Shown here one piece after another: positions 48,618 through 58,481 of a DNA stretch of 64,000 nt (positions within the stretch are counted from its first letter, which is position 1; every line of letters begins with the position of its first letter). The position numbers and the translations under genes were made by a program. Under the pieces are notes generated by a model. The model made no database searches. It saw only the letters and a program-made list of their open reading frames with translations, and was not told the origin of the DNA. Source of the stretch: UBA10649 sp965278965. GTDB lineage: Bacteria; Actinomycetota; Actinomycetes; S36-B12. The stretch is from assembly GCA_965278965.1 (NCBI GenBank), contig OZ257127.1:806001-870000 (forward strand). The letters run 5' to 3'.

Positions 48618-49532
48618 GTGTCGACAGTGAACTCGGGCGCCTGGTCGCCGACCGCGTACGCGGACAACGGAACGGTGAGCATCGCCTTCGACCGACTCAT
48701 CGCCTCGACCGGGGATCCGTTGCTGCTGGTCATGGGGCTGGGCACGTCGCGCTTCTGGTGGCCCCTCGACCTGTGTGAGACGTTCGCCGGCCAGGGCTTC
48801 GAGGTCGTTCGCTACGACCAGCGAGACGCCGGTGAATCGACTCGCATGCCGGACACCTCCTCGTCCAACCCGTTCGCTGCCCTCGCTGGGCGCAAGAGCG
48901 CGAGCTACACGGCCGAGGACATGACCGACGACGCCGTGGCAGTGATGGACGCCCTGGGATGGGAACGCGCCCACGTCTTCGGCCACTCGATGGGCGGCAC
49001 GCTCGCCCAGCGGATCGCCCTGCGTCACCCTGGCCGGGTCTTGTCGATCGTGTCGTCCGCGGCCGTGCCCAGCGATGCATCCGGCATCTCGGTGTTCCGC
49101 TACCTGCGCTTCGGACTCCTCGCCAGGCTCGCCCGCGCGAAGTTCCCCGAGGGCCGCGAAGGCGATATTGAGGCGAATCTGGCCGTGGCCCGTGGGGTGG
49201 CCAGCCGCACCTATCCGTTCGACGAGAACGAGGCCCGGGAGTGGATCGAACGGCAGGTCGATACCGGCCCCCGGGACACCAAGGCCCAGAGTCGTCAGAT
49301 CGGCGCGAAGTGGCATGGCCCCAGGCTTCGATCCATGGAGGCGCCGGCTCTCGTTCTCGCGGGAGATGAGGACCCGATCGTGAAGGTCAAGGCCGGCCAA
49401 GACACCGCCAAGCGCATCCCGAGCGCACGCTTCACGGTCCTTCACGGCGCCGGTCACGACCTTCCCAAGGCCCTGTGGCCTCAGATCGGCGCCGCAACCC
49501 GCGCGAACGCGGACCGTGTTCGGCTGGAGTAG
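48618..49532 (+). CDS. Alpha/beta-hydrolase fold enzyme
   Basis: 304 residues from GTG with GGAGG seven bases upstream. PLLLVMGLGTSRFWWP gives the oxyanion region, ERAHVFGHSMGGTLAQRIALRHP the nucleophile elbow (GHSMGG), VLAGDEDPIV the acid and VLHGAGHDLP the His. It resembles lipase/esterase and epoxide-hydrolase-like proteins of the RdmC type. Regulation by the divergent TetR is suggested by the shared palindrome. Confidence 0.9.
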   Translation: MSTVNSGAWSPTAYADNGTVSIAFDRLIASTGDPLLLVMGLGTSRFWWPLDLCETFAGQGFEVVRYDQRDAGESTRMPDTSSSNPFAALAGRKSASYTAEDMTDDAVAVMDALGWERAHVFGHSMGGTLAQRIALRHPGRVLSIVSSAAVPSDASGISVFRYLRFGLLARLARAKFPEGREGDIEANLAVARGVASRTYPFDENEAREWIERQVDTGPRDTKAQSRQIGAKWHGPRLRSMEAPALVLAGDEDPIVKVKAGQDTAKRIPSARFTVLHGAGHDLPKALWPQIGAATRANADRVRLE

Positions 49533-49661
49533 GAACAGGTGGCCACTGGCGACGCTCATCAAGAGCGGAACTGGGTGACCTCACGTCCGGGCATCGCCAG
49601 CGCGCGGGCCTCAGCCAGCTCCTGGACTTGCTCGCTACCACTTAGTCGCGACGCTCGCGCG

Positions 49662-50093
49662 CTATCCGACGTCGTCGCCCTCGAACCCGATGAGCCAGTG
49701 GACGCCGTAGCGGTCGACGACCTGGCCGTCGGACGCACCCCAGGGGCGCGCCTGCAGTTCGTCCACGACGCGGCCGCGATCGGACAGACGGGCGAACCAG
49801 TCCCGCAGAGTCGCGGGGTCGGAAGTCCCCAGGAGCGACAGCATCAGGCCCTCACATCGCAGCGTCGGCTCGTCACCGTGCACGTCGGCCGCGAACATCG
49901 AGACCGGTCCGTCACTCAGGTAGCCATGGGCGATCGAGTCCGGCGGGCCGTCGGTCCGGCCGAACTCCGCGAACGAGTGCAGCTGGACCGCACAACCGAA
50001 CACGGCACCGTAGAACTCCAAGGCCTCGCGTGCTGTCCCCGGGAGGTGCAGGTACGGAGTCGGAGCCGTCATGGGCGGGTGCGAGCTCGTCAT
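49662..50093 (-). CDS. VOC/PhnB-like protein
   Basis: 143 residues from ATG (a GTG one codon earlier and an internal ATG, MTAPTPYLHL, are alternatives). YLHLPGTAREALEFYGAVFGCAV is the N-terminal VOC module, and RPWGASDGQVVDRYGVHWLIGF the C-terminal one, as in 3-demethylubiquinone-9-methyltransferase-like (PhnB) proteins. Function is unknown. The 129 bp before it, after the hydrolase, hold no gene. Confidence 0.85.
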   Translation of the reverse strand: MTSSHPPMTAPTPYLHLPGTAREALEFYGAVFGCAVQLHSFAEFGRTDGPPDSIAHGYLSDGPVSMFAADVHGDEPTLRCEGLMLSLLGTSDPATLRDWFARLSDRGRVVDELQARPWGASDGQVVDRYGVHWLIGFEGDDVG

Positions 50094-50108
50094 CACTTCA
50101 CGGTAGCC

Positions 50109-52379
50109 CTACCCCACGGGCATCGGGCTGAGCTCGATGACCGAGCCGGCGACGTCCGCGAGGCGCTCGCGTGCCCAGTCCGCGACGGCGGTCTCCTGAG
50201 TGAACAGGACGACCTGGCGCTCCTGGGAGACCGCCAGTAGAAGGTCGAGGATCTCCCGGGTACGTGCGTCATCCGCGTGCACCGTGATGTCGTCCAGCAG
50301 CAGCGGGCACGTGTCATGGCCCGCGGTCAGGTGCTCGACGAGCGCCAACCGCAGAAGGAGGTAGACCTGCTCGGCAGTGCCGTACGACAGACGCTCCGCG
50401 TCCCGCCAGCGCCGACTGGGTCCACACACCTGGACCGCGAGTGACCGCGGATCGACGAGCGCATCCACGTAACGGCCCCCCGTCACCACCGGCAGCCACC
50501 GGACCAGTGACGCCTGCAGTCGCGGCGCGATGTCGCGGTGAACCCGGTCCTGGGCCGACCGCATGATCTCCGAGGTCCGCTCCAGAACCGCCTTGAGGGC
50601 CTCCACCCGCTGCCGCTCGACCGCGGCGACCGCGAGCTCCTCGTCGAGGACGGACACGTCGGGCAAGCCGGCCGCACGCTGTGCGAGTCCGCCCTCGGCT
50701 TCGGCAGCGGCCCGCGCGGCCTCCCAGGACGTCGTCGCGAGCGCTGCCAGGTCGGCGTCGGTCGGCACCGGCGCCTCCCGGAGACGCACGAGGTCGAGCC
50801 CTATTGAGGCGGTCGCCGCGGCCGACGCCGCTTGGGTGGCGCGGTCCTGCAGGTCGGTAAGGGTGCCGTCCCCGACGAGTCGGTCGAGCTCACGCCACCG
50901 CGCCTCTGCCTCGCGCCGACGGCCGTCGGCCGCGTGCTGGGCGTCCAGCCAGGAAGCGAGCGCATCGGCCAGCGCGTCGCCGTCCGCCTCCTGCATTTCC
51001 CGCACAGCGACGATCGCAGCGGACTCCTGTAGCGCGGTCTGCGCCCGCGCCTGTGCCTGCAGGGCCTCGGTCCGCCGGGTGGCGTCCTGTCGGGCGCGTT
51101 CGAGCCGGCCGGCCAGGAGCGCGCGACGCGCCGCGAGCTCGGCGGACTCGGCCGCTCGCCGGGCAGCCCGATCGTCGGCCGCGACGAGCTCGGCGCGCCG
51201 CTGGCCACGCAACACAAGCGCGACCGCGCCGACGAGCGCCACCACGACCCCGATCGCGGCCAGCGCAGGACGGGCGACAACCAGCCCCGCGACGACGACG
51301 AGCGCCCCGCAGGCGAGCGCGGCGTAGGGCCAGCGCATGGGCCGGGAGCGCGGCAGGGGACGCCCGGCATCTACTGCCGCCCGGCCCGGGCTGTCGGCGT
51401 CCGGACCCGCAGGCAGCGCGTCGAGCTCGGCCTGTAGGACGTGCGGATCTTCGCCCGGTGCCGGCACGGCGGGCCGGGCACGCCAGCCGGCGAGCGCGGC
51501 GGCGACGATCGTCTCGCAGCCCGCACCCTCCGCCGACGGCGCGGGGCGCACGGGTCCGAGCCCGTCGGCCAGCCCCTGTGCGCGCTCGGCGCGCCGGCTG
51601 AGGTCGGTCGCGTCGGCGGCGAGCCGGGCCGCCCGAGCGGCACCCTCGATTCGGCGAGCGGCCAGCGCAGCTGCCTGCAGCTCGTCGAGGCGCTGCGCGT
51701 GGGCATCGAACGCCAGGCGAGCCGCTCGGGCGTCGTCGAGTGCCCGTCGGGCCTGCGCCTCCGCGTCGATCGCCAGCCGCCAGGGCTTCACGGCGTTCGC
51801 GCGGTCGGCGCCGACGTGGTCACGCTGGAACTCGGCCAGGCGGGCCAACGCCGCCGCTGCGGACTCGTCCGCGCCGCCCGTGGCCGCAGCCCGGCCGAGC
51901 AGGTCGGCGAGCTCTCGGCCGGCTCCTCGTACCCGAAGGAGCTCCGCCTGACGAATGCACGCGGTCGCCTCGAACGCTCGGCGCCCCAGCCCGAGCCACA
52001 TCGTCGCGTCGACGGTGCCGTCGTTGACGACCTCGCCTGACACGTCGCGTCCGAGGGTGAGGTCGATCGCGCGGCAGTCGACCCGGTCCTCGAGCTCGTG
52101 CGCGATCTCGACGAGGCGTCCGTCGTCGAGGGCCAGGCGGGCACCGACGCGCCACGGCCCGCCGTCCCAGGGCCGGTGCCGTCGGCCGAACTCCCGGTCG
52201 CGGCCGTCCGGCTGGCCGCGCCCACGCCGTATCCCGCACAGGGCCGCGTACGTCGCGGCATGCCAGGACGACTTCGCCGACTCGTTGGCTCCGACCACGA
52301 CGGTCAGGCCCGGGGCCAGCCGGAGCCGGGCGTCGCGCAGCGGGCCGAAGCCGACCGCGAACACCTCCTCTATCCGCAT
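50109..52379 (-). CDS. SMC/Rad50-like ATPase, YhaN/SbcC type
   Basis: 756 residues from ATG. The N-terminus has FGPLRDARLRLAPGLTVVVGANESAKSSW; the P-loop Gly before Lys is Ala. Long Ala/Arg-rich coiled coils occupy ~190-340 and ~390-620, broken by two hydrophobic stretches near 350-390 (YAALACGALVVVAGLVVARPALAAIGVVVAL), which suggest membrane anchoring as in YhaN. The C-terminus has SYGTAEQVYLLLRLALVEHL (signature) and CPLLLDDITVHAD (Walker B with DD in place of DE). It partners with the nuclease encoded just upstream (TGATG overlap). A DNA-end processing or quality-control role is inferred. Confidence 0.88.
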   Translation of the reverse strand: MRIEEVFAVGFGPLRDARLRLAPGLTVVVGANESAKSSWHAATYAALCGIRRGRGQPDGRDREFGRRHRPWDGGPWRVGARLALDDGRLVEIAHELEDRVDCRAIDLTLGRDVSGEVVNDGTVDATMWLGLGRRAFEATACIRQAELLRVRGAGRELADLLGRAAATGGADESAAAALARLAEFQRDHVGADRANAVKPWRLAIDAEAQARRALDDARAARLAFDAHAQRLDELQAAALAARRIEGAARAARLAADATDLSRRAERAQGLADGLGPVRPAPSAEGAGCETIVAAALAGWRARPAVPAPGEDPHVLQAELDALPAGPDADSPGRAAVDAGRPLPRSRPMRWPYAALACGALVVVAGLVVARPALAAIGVVVALVGAVALVLRGQRRAELVAADDRAARRAAESAELAARRALLAGRLERARQDATRRTEALQAQARAQTALQESAAIVAVREMQEADGDALADALASWLDAQHAADGRRREAEARWRELDRLVGDGTLTDLQDRATQAASAAATASIGLDLVRLREAPVPTDADLAALATTSWEAARAAAEAEGGLAQRAAGLPDVSVLDEELAVAAVERQRVEALKAVLERTSEIMRSAQDRVHRDIAPRLQASLVRWLPVVTGGRYVDALVDPRSLAVQVCGPSRRWRDAERLSYGTAEQVYLLLRLALVEHLTAGHDTCPLLLDDITVHADDARTREILDLLLAVSQERQVVLFTQETAVADWARERLADVAGSVIELSPMPVG

Positions 52380-53473
52380 CAGCGCACCTCGAGGTCGGCT
52401 CGACCGTCCAGCGCGCGCAGCCCCGTGGCGAGCACACGGCGTCGCAGATCCGGGTCGCCCACCTGCTCGAGGACGTCGGCGACGAACCGGCCGCGCACAG
52501 TGGGCTCAGCAACGATCGCGGCCATGTCGTACGCCTCGTGCACCCCGGTCGTCCGGACGACGAGCGCGTCAAGCGCGGGAGCAAGCGCCCGCCAGCCCTC
52601 GACGTCGAGGTCGGTCTGCGGGTCGAGCTCGCCACGCACCGACACCCGCACCACACCCGATCGCCCGGCGAGCAGGTCGGCGACCGCCGCCCGCAAGGCG
52701 CCGGAGTGGGTCAACCCGGTGATGTCCAGGTCAAGCTCGGCGACCTCGGTGCAGGCGACGACGTGCCGACGCGTCCGCACCTGGCCGTCGTCGTCGACAT
52801 CGACGACGAGAGCGGCGCGCTCGCCGGTCTCGCCGAACGTCAACGGCTCGGGGTTCCCTGGGTACGCGTGGTGGGCACCGTCGTACGGGGTGTGCAGGTG
52901 ACCGACCAGGGCGAAGTGCAGCCCGGCGGCCGGTACCTGCCCCGCAGTGAACGGGGCGTGCGGGAGCTTCGCGGCCGACTCGGCGGACATCGCCGACCGC
53001 TCCGATCCGTGGAACAGACCCACGTGGACGCCGCCCCGGTCGACGGCGAACCCGTCGAGGAAGCCGCGCGTGCCGGCAGGCGCCAGGTGCGCCGCTCCCC
53101 ACACGGTTAAGCCGTCCGCGAGGGTCACCGGCGCGAGCCGTTCGGACCGGAACACCACGACGTTGGCCGGCCACGCGGTGCGGTGGTACAGGCTCGCCGG
53201 CCCGTACCAGTCATGGTTGCCGGGGGCCAGCAGGACCGGGACCGGGGCGAGCGAGGCGAACAACTCGGCAAGGTACCGGCCCGTGTCCTCGGTGACCCGC
53301 TCGTGCTCGAACAGGTCGCCGGCGACGCACAGGGCATCCGCGTCCGCCGAGCGTACGAGCGCGACCGCGGCGGCGAACGCGTCGCGGATCGCCTGACGGC
53401 GAGCCGCCCCGCTCGCACCCGCCCACGCGAACGGCGCGTCGAGGTGCACGTCGGCGACGTGGACCAGGCGCAT
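52379..53473 (-). CDS. Metallophosphoesterase, YhaO/SbcD (Mre11-like) type
   Basis: 364 residues from ATG. RLVHVADVHLDAPF (DxH), DALCVAGDLFEHERV (GDxF), LLAPGNHDWYGP (GNHD), GLFHGS and ALVGHLHTPY (GHxH) are all five calcineurin-type metal motifs. Together with the ATPase it forms an Mre11-Rad50-like pair. Confidence 0.93.
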   Translation of the reverse strand: MRLVHVADVHLDAPFAWAGASGAARRQAIRDAFAAAVALVRSADADALCVAGDLFEHERVTEDTGRYLAELFASLAPVPVLLAPGNHDWYGPASLYHRTAWPANVVVFRSERLAPVTLADGLTVWGAAHLAPAGTRGFLDGFAVDRGGVHVGLFHGSERSAMSAESAAKLPHAPFTAGQVPAAGLHFALVGHLHTPYDGAHHAYPGNPEPLTFGETGERAALVVDVDDDGQVRTRRHVVACTEVAELDLDITGLTHSGALRAAVADLLAGRSGVVRVSVRGELDPQTDLDVEGWRALAPALDALVVRTTGVHEAYDMAAIVAEPTVRGRFVADVLEQVGDPDLRRRVLATGLRALDGRADLEVR

Positions 53474-53546
53474 CAGGACCTCCCAGGTGGTCTCGCGCCG
53501 AGTCTGGCGCGCCCCCCTGACAGCGCGTGGTGCCAGACTTCCGGCC

Positions 53547-54056
53547 GTGGAGCTGACGATCCGTCCCGCCCTGACCACAGCGGACTTCTCCGTGTTCGGC
53601 GGGCTCGTAGCGGCCTACGAGCAATGGCTGCGCGAGCGCTACGTCGACACCCCCGACTTCCTCGCGGTCCTCGACCACCAGGACCTGGCGGCCGAGCTCG
53701 CCTCGCTCGCGACGACCTACGGCGCACCCCGCGGGCTTGCTCTGCTCGCAGAGCTCGACGGCGACGCCGTCGCTGGCGTCGCGTACCGGGACCTGGGCGA
53801 CGGGACGTGCGAGATGAAGCGCATGTACGTCGCCGAGGGCCTGCAGGGCCACGGCGTCGGCCGCCGTCTGTGCGTCGAGCTGTTCGCCCGTTCCGCCGCC
53901 GCCGGGTTCGCCCGGATGCGCCTGGACACCGGCGTTCTCAACACCGAGGCGATCGCCCTGTACGAGCGGCTCGGCTTCGAACCGTGCGCCCCGTACCGCG
54001 ACTATCCGCCTTCGATCGCCGTGTACATCCGCTTCATGGAGCGACCACTGCCCTGA
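53547..54056 (+). CDS. GNAT-family N-acetyltransferase
   Basis: 169 residues from GTG. MKRMYVAEGLQGHGVGRRLCVELFARS is the acetyl-CoA-binding motif A (QGHGVG), and LNTEAIALYERLGFEP motif B. The acceptor is unknown. A CAGACT hexamer ends seven bases before the GTG, so it may be leaderless. It converges with the GGDEF gene. Confidence 0.92.
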   Translation: MELTIRPALTTADFSVFGGLVAAYEQWLRERYVDTPDFLAVLDHQDLAAELASLATTYGAPRGLALLAELDGDAVAGVAYRDLGDGTCEMKRMYVAEGLQGHGVGRRLCVELFARSAAAGFARMRLDTGVLNTEAIALYERLGFEPCAPYRDYPPSIAVYIRFMERPLP

Positions 54057-54065
54057 GGCGCCCGG

Positions 54066-55508
54066 TCACTGCGCTTCGAGCTCCGCCGACTCAAGCCGGT
54101 CGCGGCCGCGGGCCTTCGCCCGGTACAGCGCGGCGTCCGCCCGCTCGAAGGCGTGATCGAGCGGCTCCCCGGGGGCCGCGGACGACATCCCGATCGACAA
54201 CGTCGCCGGAAGCGGGGTCGCGTCGCGCATCCGCTCGAGCGCTCGCCGCGCGTCGGCGTCCGTCTGCCCCACGAGGAGGATCGCGAACTCCTCGCCGCCA
54301 TAGCGCGCGAGGAACGCATCGTCCGGCAACGCCGAACGCCAGGCCGACGCGCAGTCGACCAGGAGGGCGTCCCCCGCGGCGTGGCCGCGTTCGTCGTTGT
54401 ACTCCTTGAACCGGTCGAGGTCAGAGATCGCGACGACGACCCGACGAGCGGCCGTCGGGACGGTACGGGCCACGGTGAAGTCCCAGGACCGCCGGTTCGG
54501 CAGGCCCGTGAGCGCGTCGGTCCTGGCGATCTCGTCGAGCCGCGCCGCCTGTCGACGGACCGTGGTGAGCAGGAGCAGGACCCGCCAGACCACCAGCGCG
54601 TTGACCGCGATCGTGAGGAGGGCAAGTGCCGCCGTGTCCGCCTGGATGCCGGATCGCGACTGCGCAGCGATCAGCACAGGCCCGACGAGCGCGCTGATGC
54701 CGAGCGCGCCCATACGCGCGCGCGAGATCATCGCCGTGCCCGAGGTCGCCGGTCGAACGATCGTCGCGGCGCCCGGCGCCGTGATGGCGAACGCCATCAG
54801 GATCGAGCCCGCGGCGAACACCGACTCCAGCCACGGCGGCGAGTCATCGAGCGTGCCGGCGACCGCGAGGGCGTTGTAGGTCAGGTCGGCCAGCAGCGAC
54901 AGCGCGACGGATGACGCGAGCAGGACGACCGGCGCCATGGGTCGGCCCCCACCGACCGTCAGCCGGACCAGAAGCGCGAGGACGACCAGGTCGCACACGG
55001 GATAGGCGAGGGCGATGATGCTCGACGCGTCGACGACGGCGTCGAGCATCGGGACGAGCACCACGGCGACGGCGACCGCCACCGCGGCGCCCGTGATGAT
55101 CGCCGAGTCGATCCAGGCCGCGAGGTCCCACACCCGCTGGCGGCGGACCACGAGGACCACCAGCGCCACGACCTGCGGCACGTACGCCGCGAAGTACAGG
55201 ACGTCCGGCCACGACGGGAACGGGTCGGTCTCGACGTGGTAGGCCATGACGTCGTAGACGATGTCGCCGAGCGCGACGAGCGCCAGGTTGGCGGCGAGGA
55301 GCCACCACACGAGCCGGGCTCTGCGCGGCATCCGGGCAGCGGCGACGACGAACACCGCGAGGGCGATGAGCTCGAGACCCAGTGCCAACCCCACCGCGGC
55401 CGGAGACGCAGCGGGCAGAAGGCTGAGGACGACGAGTGCGGTGGCCGCGCCGACCGCGCCTGCCACGCGGAGGGTCCTTGCGTCAATCGCACCCGTGCCG
55501 TGCCCCAC
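54066..55508 (-). CDS. Membrane-bound diguanylate cyclase (GGDEF)
   Basis: 480 residues from GTG (VGHGTGAIDARTL). About nine or ten membrane segments fill residues 10-310. The catalytic domain begins DALTGLPNRRSWDF and has ISDLDRFKEYND with the metal Asp and YGGEEFAILL, an intact GGEEF signature. It should make cyclic di-GMP from GTP. No PAS, GAF or EAL domain is present. A TACGGT hexamer ends six bases before the GTG, the leaderless layout. Confidence 0.92.
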   Translation of the reverse strand: MGHGTGAIDARTLRVAGAVGAATALVVLSLLPAASPAAVGLALGLELIALAVFVVAAARMPRRARLVWWLLAANLALVALGDIVYDVMAYHVETDPFPSWPDVLYFAAYVPQVVALVVLVVRRQRVWDLAAWIDSAIITGAAVAVAVAVVLVPMLDAVVDASSIIALAYPVCDLVVLALLVRLTVGGGRPMAPVVLLASSVALSLLADLTYNALAVAGTLDDSPPWLESVFAAGSILMAFAITAPGAATIVRPATSGTAMISRARMGALGISALVGPVLIAAQSRSGIQADTAALALLTIAVNALVVWRVLLLLTTVRRQAARLDEIARTDALTGLPNRRSWDFTVARTVPTAARRVVVAISDLDRFKEYNDERGHAAGDALLVDCASAWRSALPDDAFLARYGGEEFAILLVGQTDADARRALERMRDATPLPATLSIGMSSAAPGEPLDHAFERADAALYRAKARGRDRLESAELEAQ

Positions 55509-55570
55509 CCCGCAACCGTAGCCCCGGCACCGGTCCGCTCTCGACGTCTTCGGTGGCCGACTGCCTCGCC

Positions 55571-55978
55571 TCAGCTGCGGAAGAAGCGCGCGATCGCCAC
55601 GATGATCCAGACGACCCCGGCGATCATGGCGAACGCCAGCACCACGCGCGCGACGTTCGATCCCCCGGACAGCTCGTCGCCGTACGTGAAGGGGAAGATC
55701 GCCAGCAGCCGGAACGAGACCCACACGACGAGGGCGGCGATGACGATCCCCGACAGGGCGAGCAGGCGCGGGGCGTCCACGAACACGAGGATGACGGAGG
55801 TCACGAGCCCGAGCAGCAGCGCCGCGTTGACCCACACGACAACCGGTTCGGCCTCCGGCGTCACGACGCCGAGGTCGGCCCAGCCGGGCGAGCTGTTGAT
55901 GACGTAGAGCAGCCCCCCGCAGGCGATCGCCGCAAGCAGGTGGATCGTCCGGCTTCCTGACGCCCGTCCCGAGGCCAC
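55571..55978 (-). CDS. Four-segment membrane protein of unknown function
   Basis: 135 residues from GTG, with hydrophobic stretches TIHLLAAIACGGLLYVI, WVNAALLLGLVTSVILVFV, LLALSGIVIAALVVWVSF and VVLAFAMIAGVVWIIVAIA. There is no recognised motif. TAGCCT ends six bases before the GTG. It is 62 bp upstream of the GGDEF gene on the same strand. Confidence 0.65.
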   Translation of the reverse strand: MASGRASGSRTIHLLAAIACGGLLYVINSSPGWADLGVVTPEAEPVVVWVNAALLLGLVTSVILVFVDAPRLLALSGIVIAALVVWVSFRLLAIFPFTYGDELSGGSNVARVVLAFAMIAGVVWIIVAIARFFRS

Positions 55979-56110
55979 GGGCGAAGGCTATCCGCTGCGC
56001 CGCCCTCGGTGGCGCGATGACCAGCGCGGCGACCCTTCGGCGCCTACACGTGACTACCCTTCCCCTGGGCCGGGCCGTCTTGAACGGTCCGCCGCACGAG
56101 CGGAGGTGCC

Positions 56111-58432
56111 ATGACGACGCACGCCGGTCGCCGCTCAGCCGCCGTGCCCCCACGCGCACGGACGCTCACCGTGGCACGGTCCCGCCTGGTGCAGCGCCTG
56201 CTCGACGAGGACGGCCCCGTCGTCGTCGTGACGGCCCCAGCCGGGTCGGGCAAGTCCGTCCTCGTCCGGCAGTGGGTCGATGCCGACCCGAGACCGCATG
56301 CCGTCGTCGCGCTTCAGCCGTGGTCGGACGCCCCGATCGCCCTCGCCGAGCAGCTGATCGCCGGGCTCGACCCCCTCGGACCGTCGCTGGAGGAGCTCCG
56401 CACGATCGCGACGGGCGAGGAGCCACGGTTCTCCGCGTTGCTCCTGCCCGCCCTCGCGGCGGCCATGGGAAGCCGCGACGAGCCCTGCCTGCTCGTCCTT
56501 GACGACGTCCACCTGCTCATCGACCCGCGGTGCCACGTGATGCTCGAGCAGCTCGCCGCCGCCGTGCCGCCGGGTTCGCAGCTCGCCCTCGTCACTCGAA
56601 ACGCGACGCCGGCGTGGCTCGCGCGGACGCGAGCCGCCGGCGACCTCGTCGAGGTCGGCGCCGCGGATCTGGCGTTCCACGCCGGCGAGGCAGAAGAAGT
56701 GCTGGCGGTCCACGGCGTCCCCGCGACGCCAGCGCTGGTCGACCGCGTGCTCGACGAGACCGAGGGCTGGCCCGTCGCGGTCTACCTCGTCGCGCTGCTG
56801 ATGTCAGGCGCCGGCGACGAGGCCGAGGCCGTCGACCGCCTGTCGGGGCCGGTCGGGCGTGGTCGGGCCGTCCGCGACTACCTGCGATCGCAGGTGCTCG
56901 ACCCTCTCGACGAGGAGACCCGGGCATTCCTGCGCGCGACCTCGATCCTCGACCTCGTCGAGCCCGCCCTCTGCGACGCGATGCTCGGGCGTGCCGATTC
57001 CCTGGCTGTCCTGCGACGGCTGGCGCGCGCCATCCAGCTCGTCGTGCCGCTCGACGAGTCCGACACGGCGTTCCGCTACCACCACCTGCTGCAGGAGGTC
57101 CTGCGCGACGAGCTCGACGAAGTCTCACCGCAGTCGGTGCCCGGCTTGCACTCCGCCGCGGCGAGTTGGTACGACCAGCACGGCTCGCTCGATGCCGCCG
57201 TCCGGCACGCCGCGCTGTCGGGCGACGTCGCGCTGGCCGGCGGCCTCATCGCCCACAACCTCGGAGAGCCCGTGGGCCGCGGGAACCCCGACCTGCTCGA
57301 GGAATGGCTGCGGCCCCTCGACGACCGGACTCTCGGCTCGGACCCGCTCCTGGCAGTCTCCCGGTGCTGGTTGGCGATCCAACGCGGCGACGACACCGAC
57401 GTGACGGCATGGCTGCGCCGCGCCCAGCAGCTCGTCCCGCAGTGGCGTCAGCACGCCGGGGTCGACCCGGTGGCGGCCGCCGTGGCAGCGACCGCCCTAG
57501 TCGGCGGACGCGAGCCGCTGCGGGACTTCGGCCGCATCGCCGACGCCGTCACGACCGTCCTCCCGCCGGAGCTGGCGTTCGTGTCGGCCGCGAACGTCGT
57601 CGCCTTCGTCGTCACCGACCTCCTCGGCGTCGACCACGACGCCAACGACCACCGCGCGCAGACCGCGCTCGCCCGGTCGCGGGCGTACGACGTCCCGTCG
57701 GTCGAGGCCAACGTCCTCGGCTGGCAGGCCCTCATGCACCTGCTGGACGGGGACGTGGCGTCCGCCCGGCCCCTGCAGGACCTGGCCCGCGACATCATGG
57801 TGGAGTCCCATCTCGACCGGCTGGCCACCTCCGGGGTCGTCATGTCGATCGACGCGCTCTACCTCGCATGCACCGGACGGTTCGACGAGGCCACGGAGGC
57901 GCTCGGTGCCGCCCGCCGGCAGAGCGTGGGCATGGCCGGGATCTTGCACTGGTTCCCGCCGGTCGGAGCGCTCATGCACGCGGTGACGTATGCGCTGCTC
58001 GGGGAGCGTGCGAGCGCGCAGCAGCTGCTGGCCGTGAGCCGCGCCGAGCTCGACCCCGCCTTCGCCCACTCCGCGCGGGTCGGCCAGCTCGTCGCCATGG
58101 CGCGCTCGGCCATGGCCGACGCCCCGGGTCCGCGCACGCCGGCACCAGCGGTGCTGACCGCGGCTGAGCTGCGGGTCCTGCAGTTCCTGCCCAGCCACCT
58201 GACCCTGCCGCAGATCGCCGGCCGCCTGTTCTTGTCCACCAACACGGTGAAGACCCACGTCCAGGCCGCGTACCGCAAGCTGGACGTCGTCAACCGGGAC
58301 GACGCAGTCAGCGCCGCGCGGCGCCTTGGGCTGCTGGAGCCCCTGCCCGACATCGACACGCCGCGGCGGGACGCTCACCCCGTCCGGGTGGACCCGTCCC
58401 GATCCACGCGCCCGCCCACATCGCGCTGGTAG
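56111..58432 (+). CDS. MalT-like LuxR-family transcriptional regulator
   Basis: 773 residues from ATG with GGAGG upstream. The N-terminal STAND ATPase has Walker A VVVTAPAGSGKSVLVRQW near residue 42 and Walker B CLLVLDDVHLLID near 122. The middle is a long TPR-like helical region. The C-terminal LuxR helix-turn-helix is LTAAELRVLQFLPSHLTLPQIAGRLFLSTNTVKTHVQAAYRKLDV (about 685-730). It binds an unknown small effector and activates genes. The target is not evident from its neighbours. Confidence 0.93.
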   Translation: MTTHAGRRSAAVPPRARTLTVARSRLVQRLLDEDGPVVVVTAPAGSGKSVLVRQWVDADPRPHAVVALQPWSDAPIALAEQLIAGLDPLGPSLEELRTIATGEEPRFSALLLPALAAAMGSRDEPCLLVLDDVHLLIDPRCHVMLEQLAAAVPPGSQLALVTRNATPAWLARTRAAGDLVEVGAADLAFHAGEAEEVLAVHGVPATPALVDRVLDETEGWPVAVYLVALLMSGAGDEAEAVDRLSGPVGRGRAVRDYLRSQVLDPLDEETRAFLRATSILDLVEPALCDAMLGRADSLAVLRRLARAIQLVVPLDESDTAFRYHHLLQEVLRDELDEVSPQSVPGLHSAAASWYDQHGSLDAAVRHAALSGDVALAGGLIAHNLGEPVGRGNPDLLEEWLRPLDDRTLGSDPLLAVSRCWLAIQRGDDTDVTAWLRRAQQLVPQWRQHAGVDPVAAAVAATALVGGREPLRDFGRIADAVTTVLPPELAFVSAANVVAFVVTDLLGVDHDANDHRAQTALARSRAYDVPSVEANVLGWQALMHLLDGDVASARPLQDLARDIMVESHLDRLATSGVVMSIDALYLACTGRFDEATEALGAARRQSVGMAGILHWFPPVGALMHAVTYALLGERASAQQLLAVSRAELDPAFAHSARVGQLVAMARSAMADAPGPRTPAPAVLTAAELRVLQFLPSHLTLPQIAGRLFLSTNTVKTHVQAAYRKLDVVNRDDAVSAARRLGLLEPLPDIDTPRRDAHPVRVDPSRSTRPPTSRW

Positions 58433-58481
58433 CCTGCCAGCGAGCCGGGCGCTGGCCCGGTCCCCTTCTCCTGGAGGCCTC

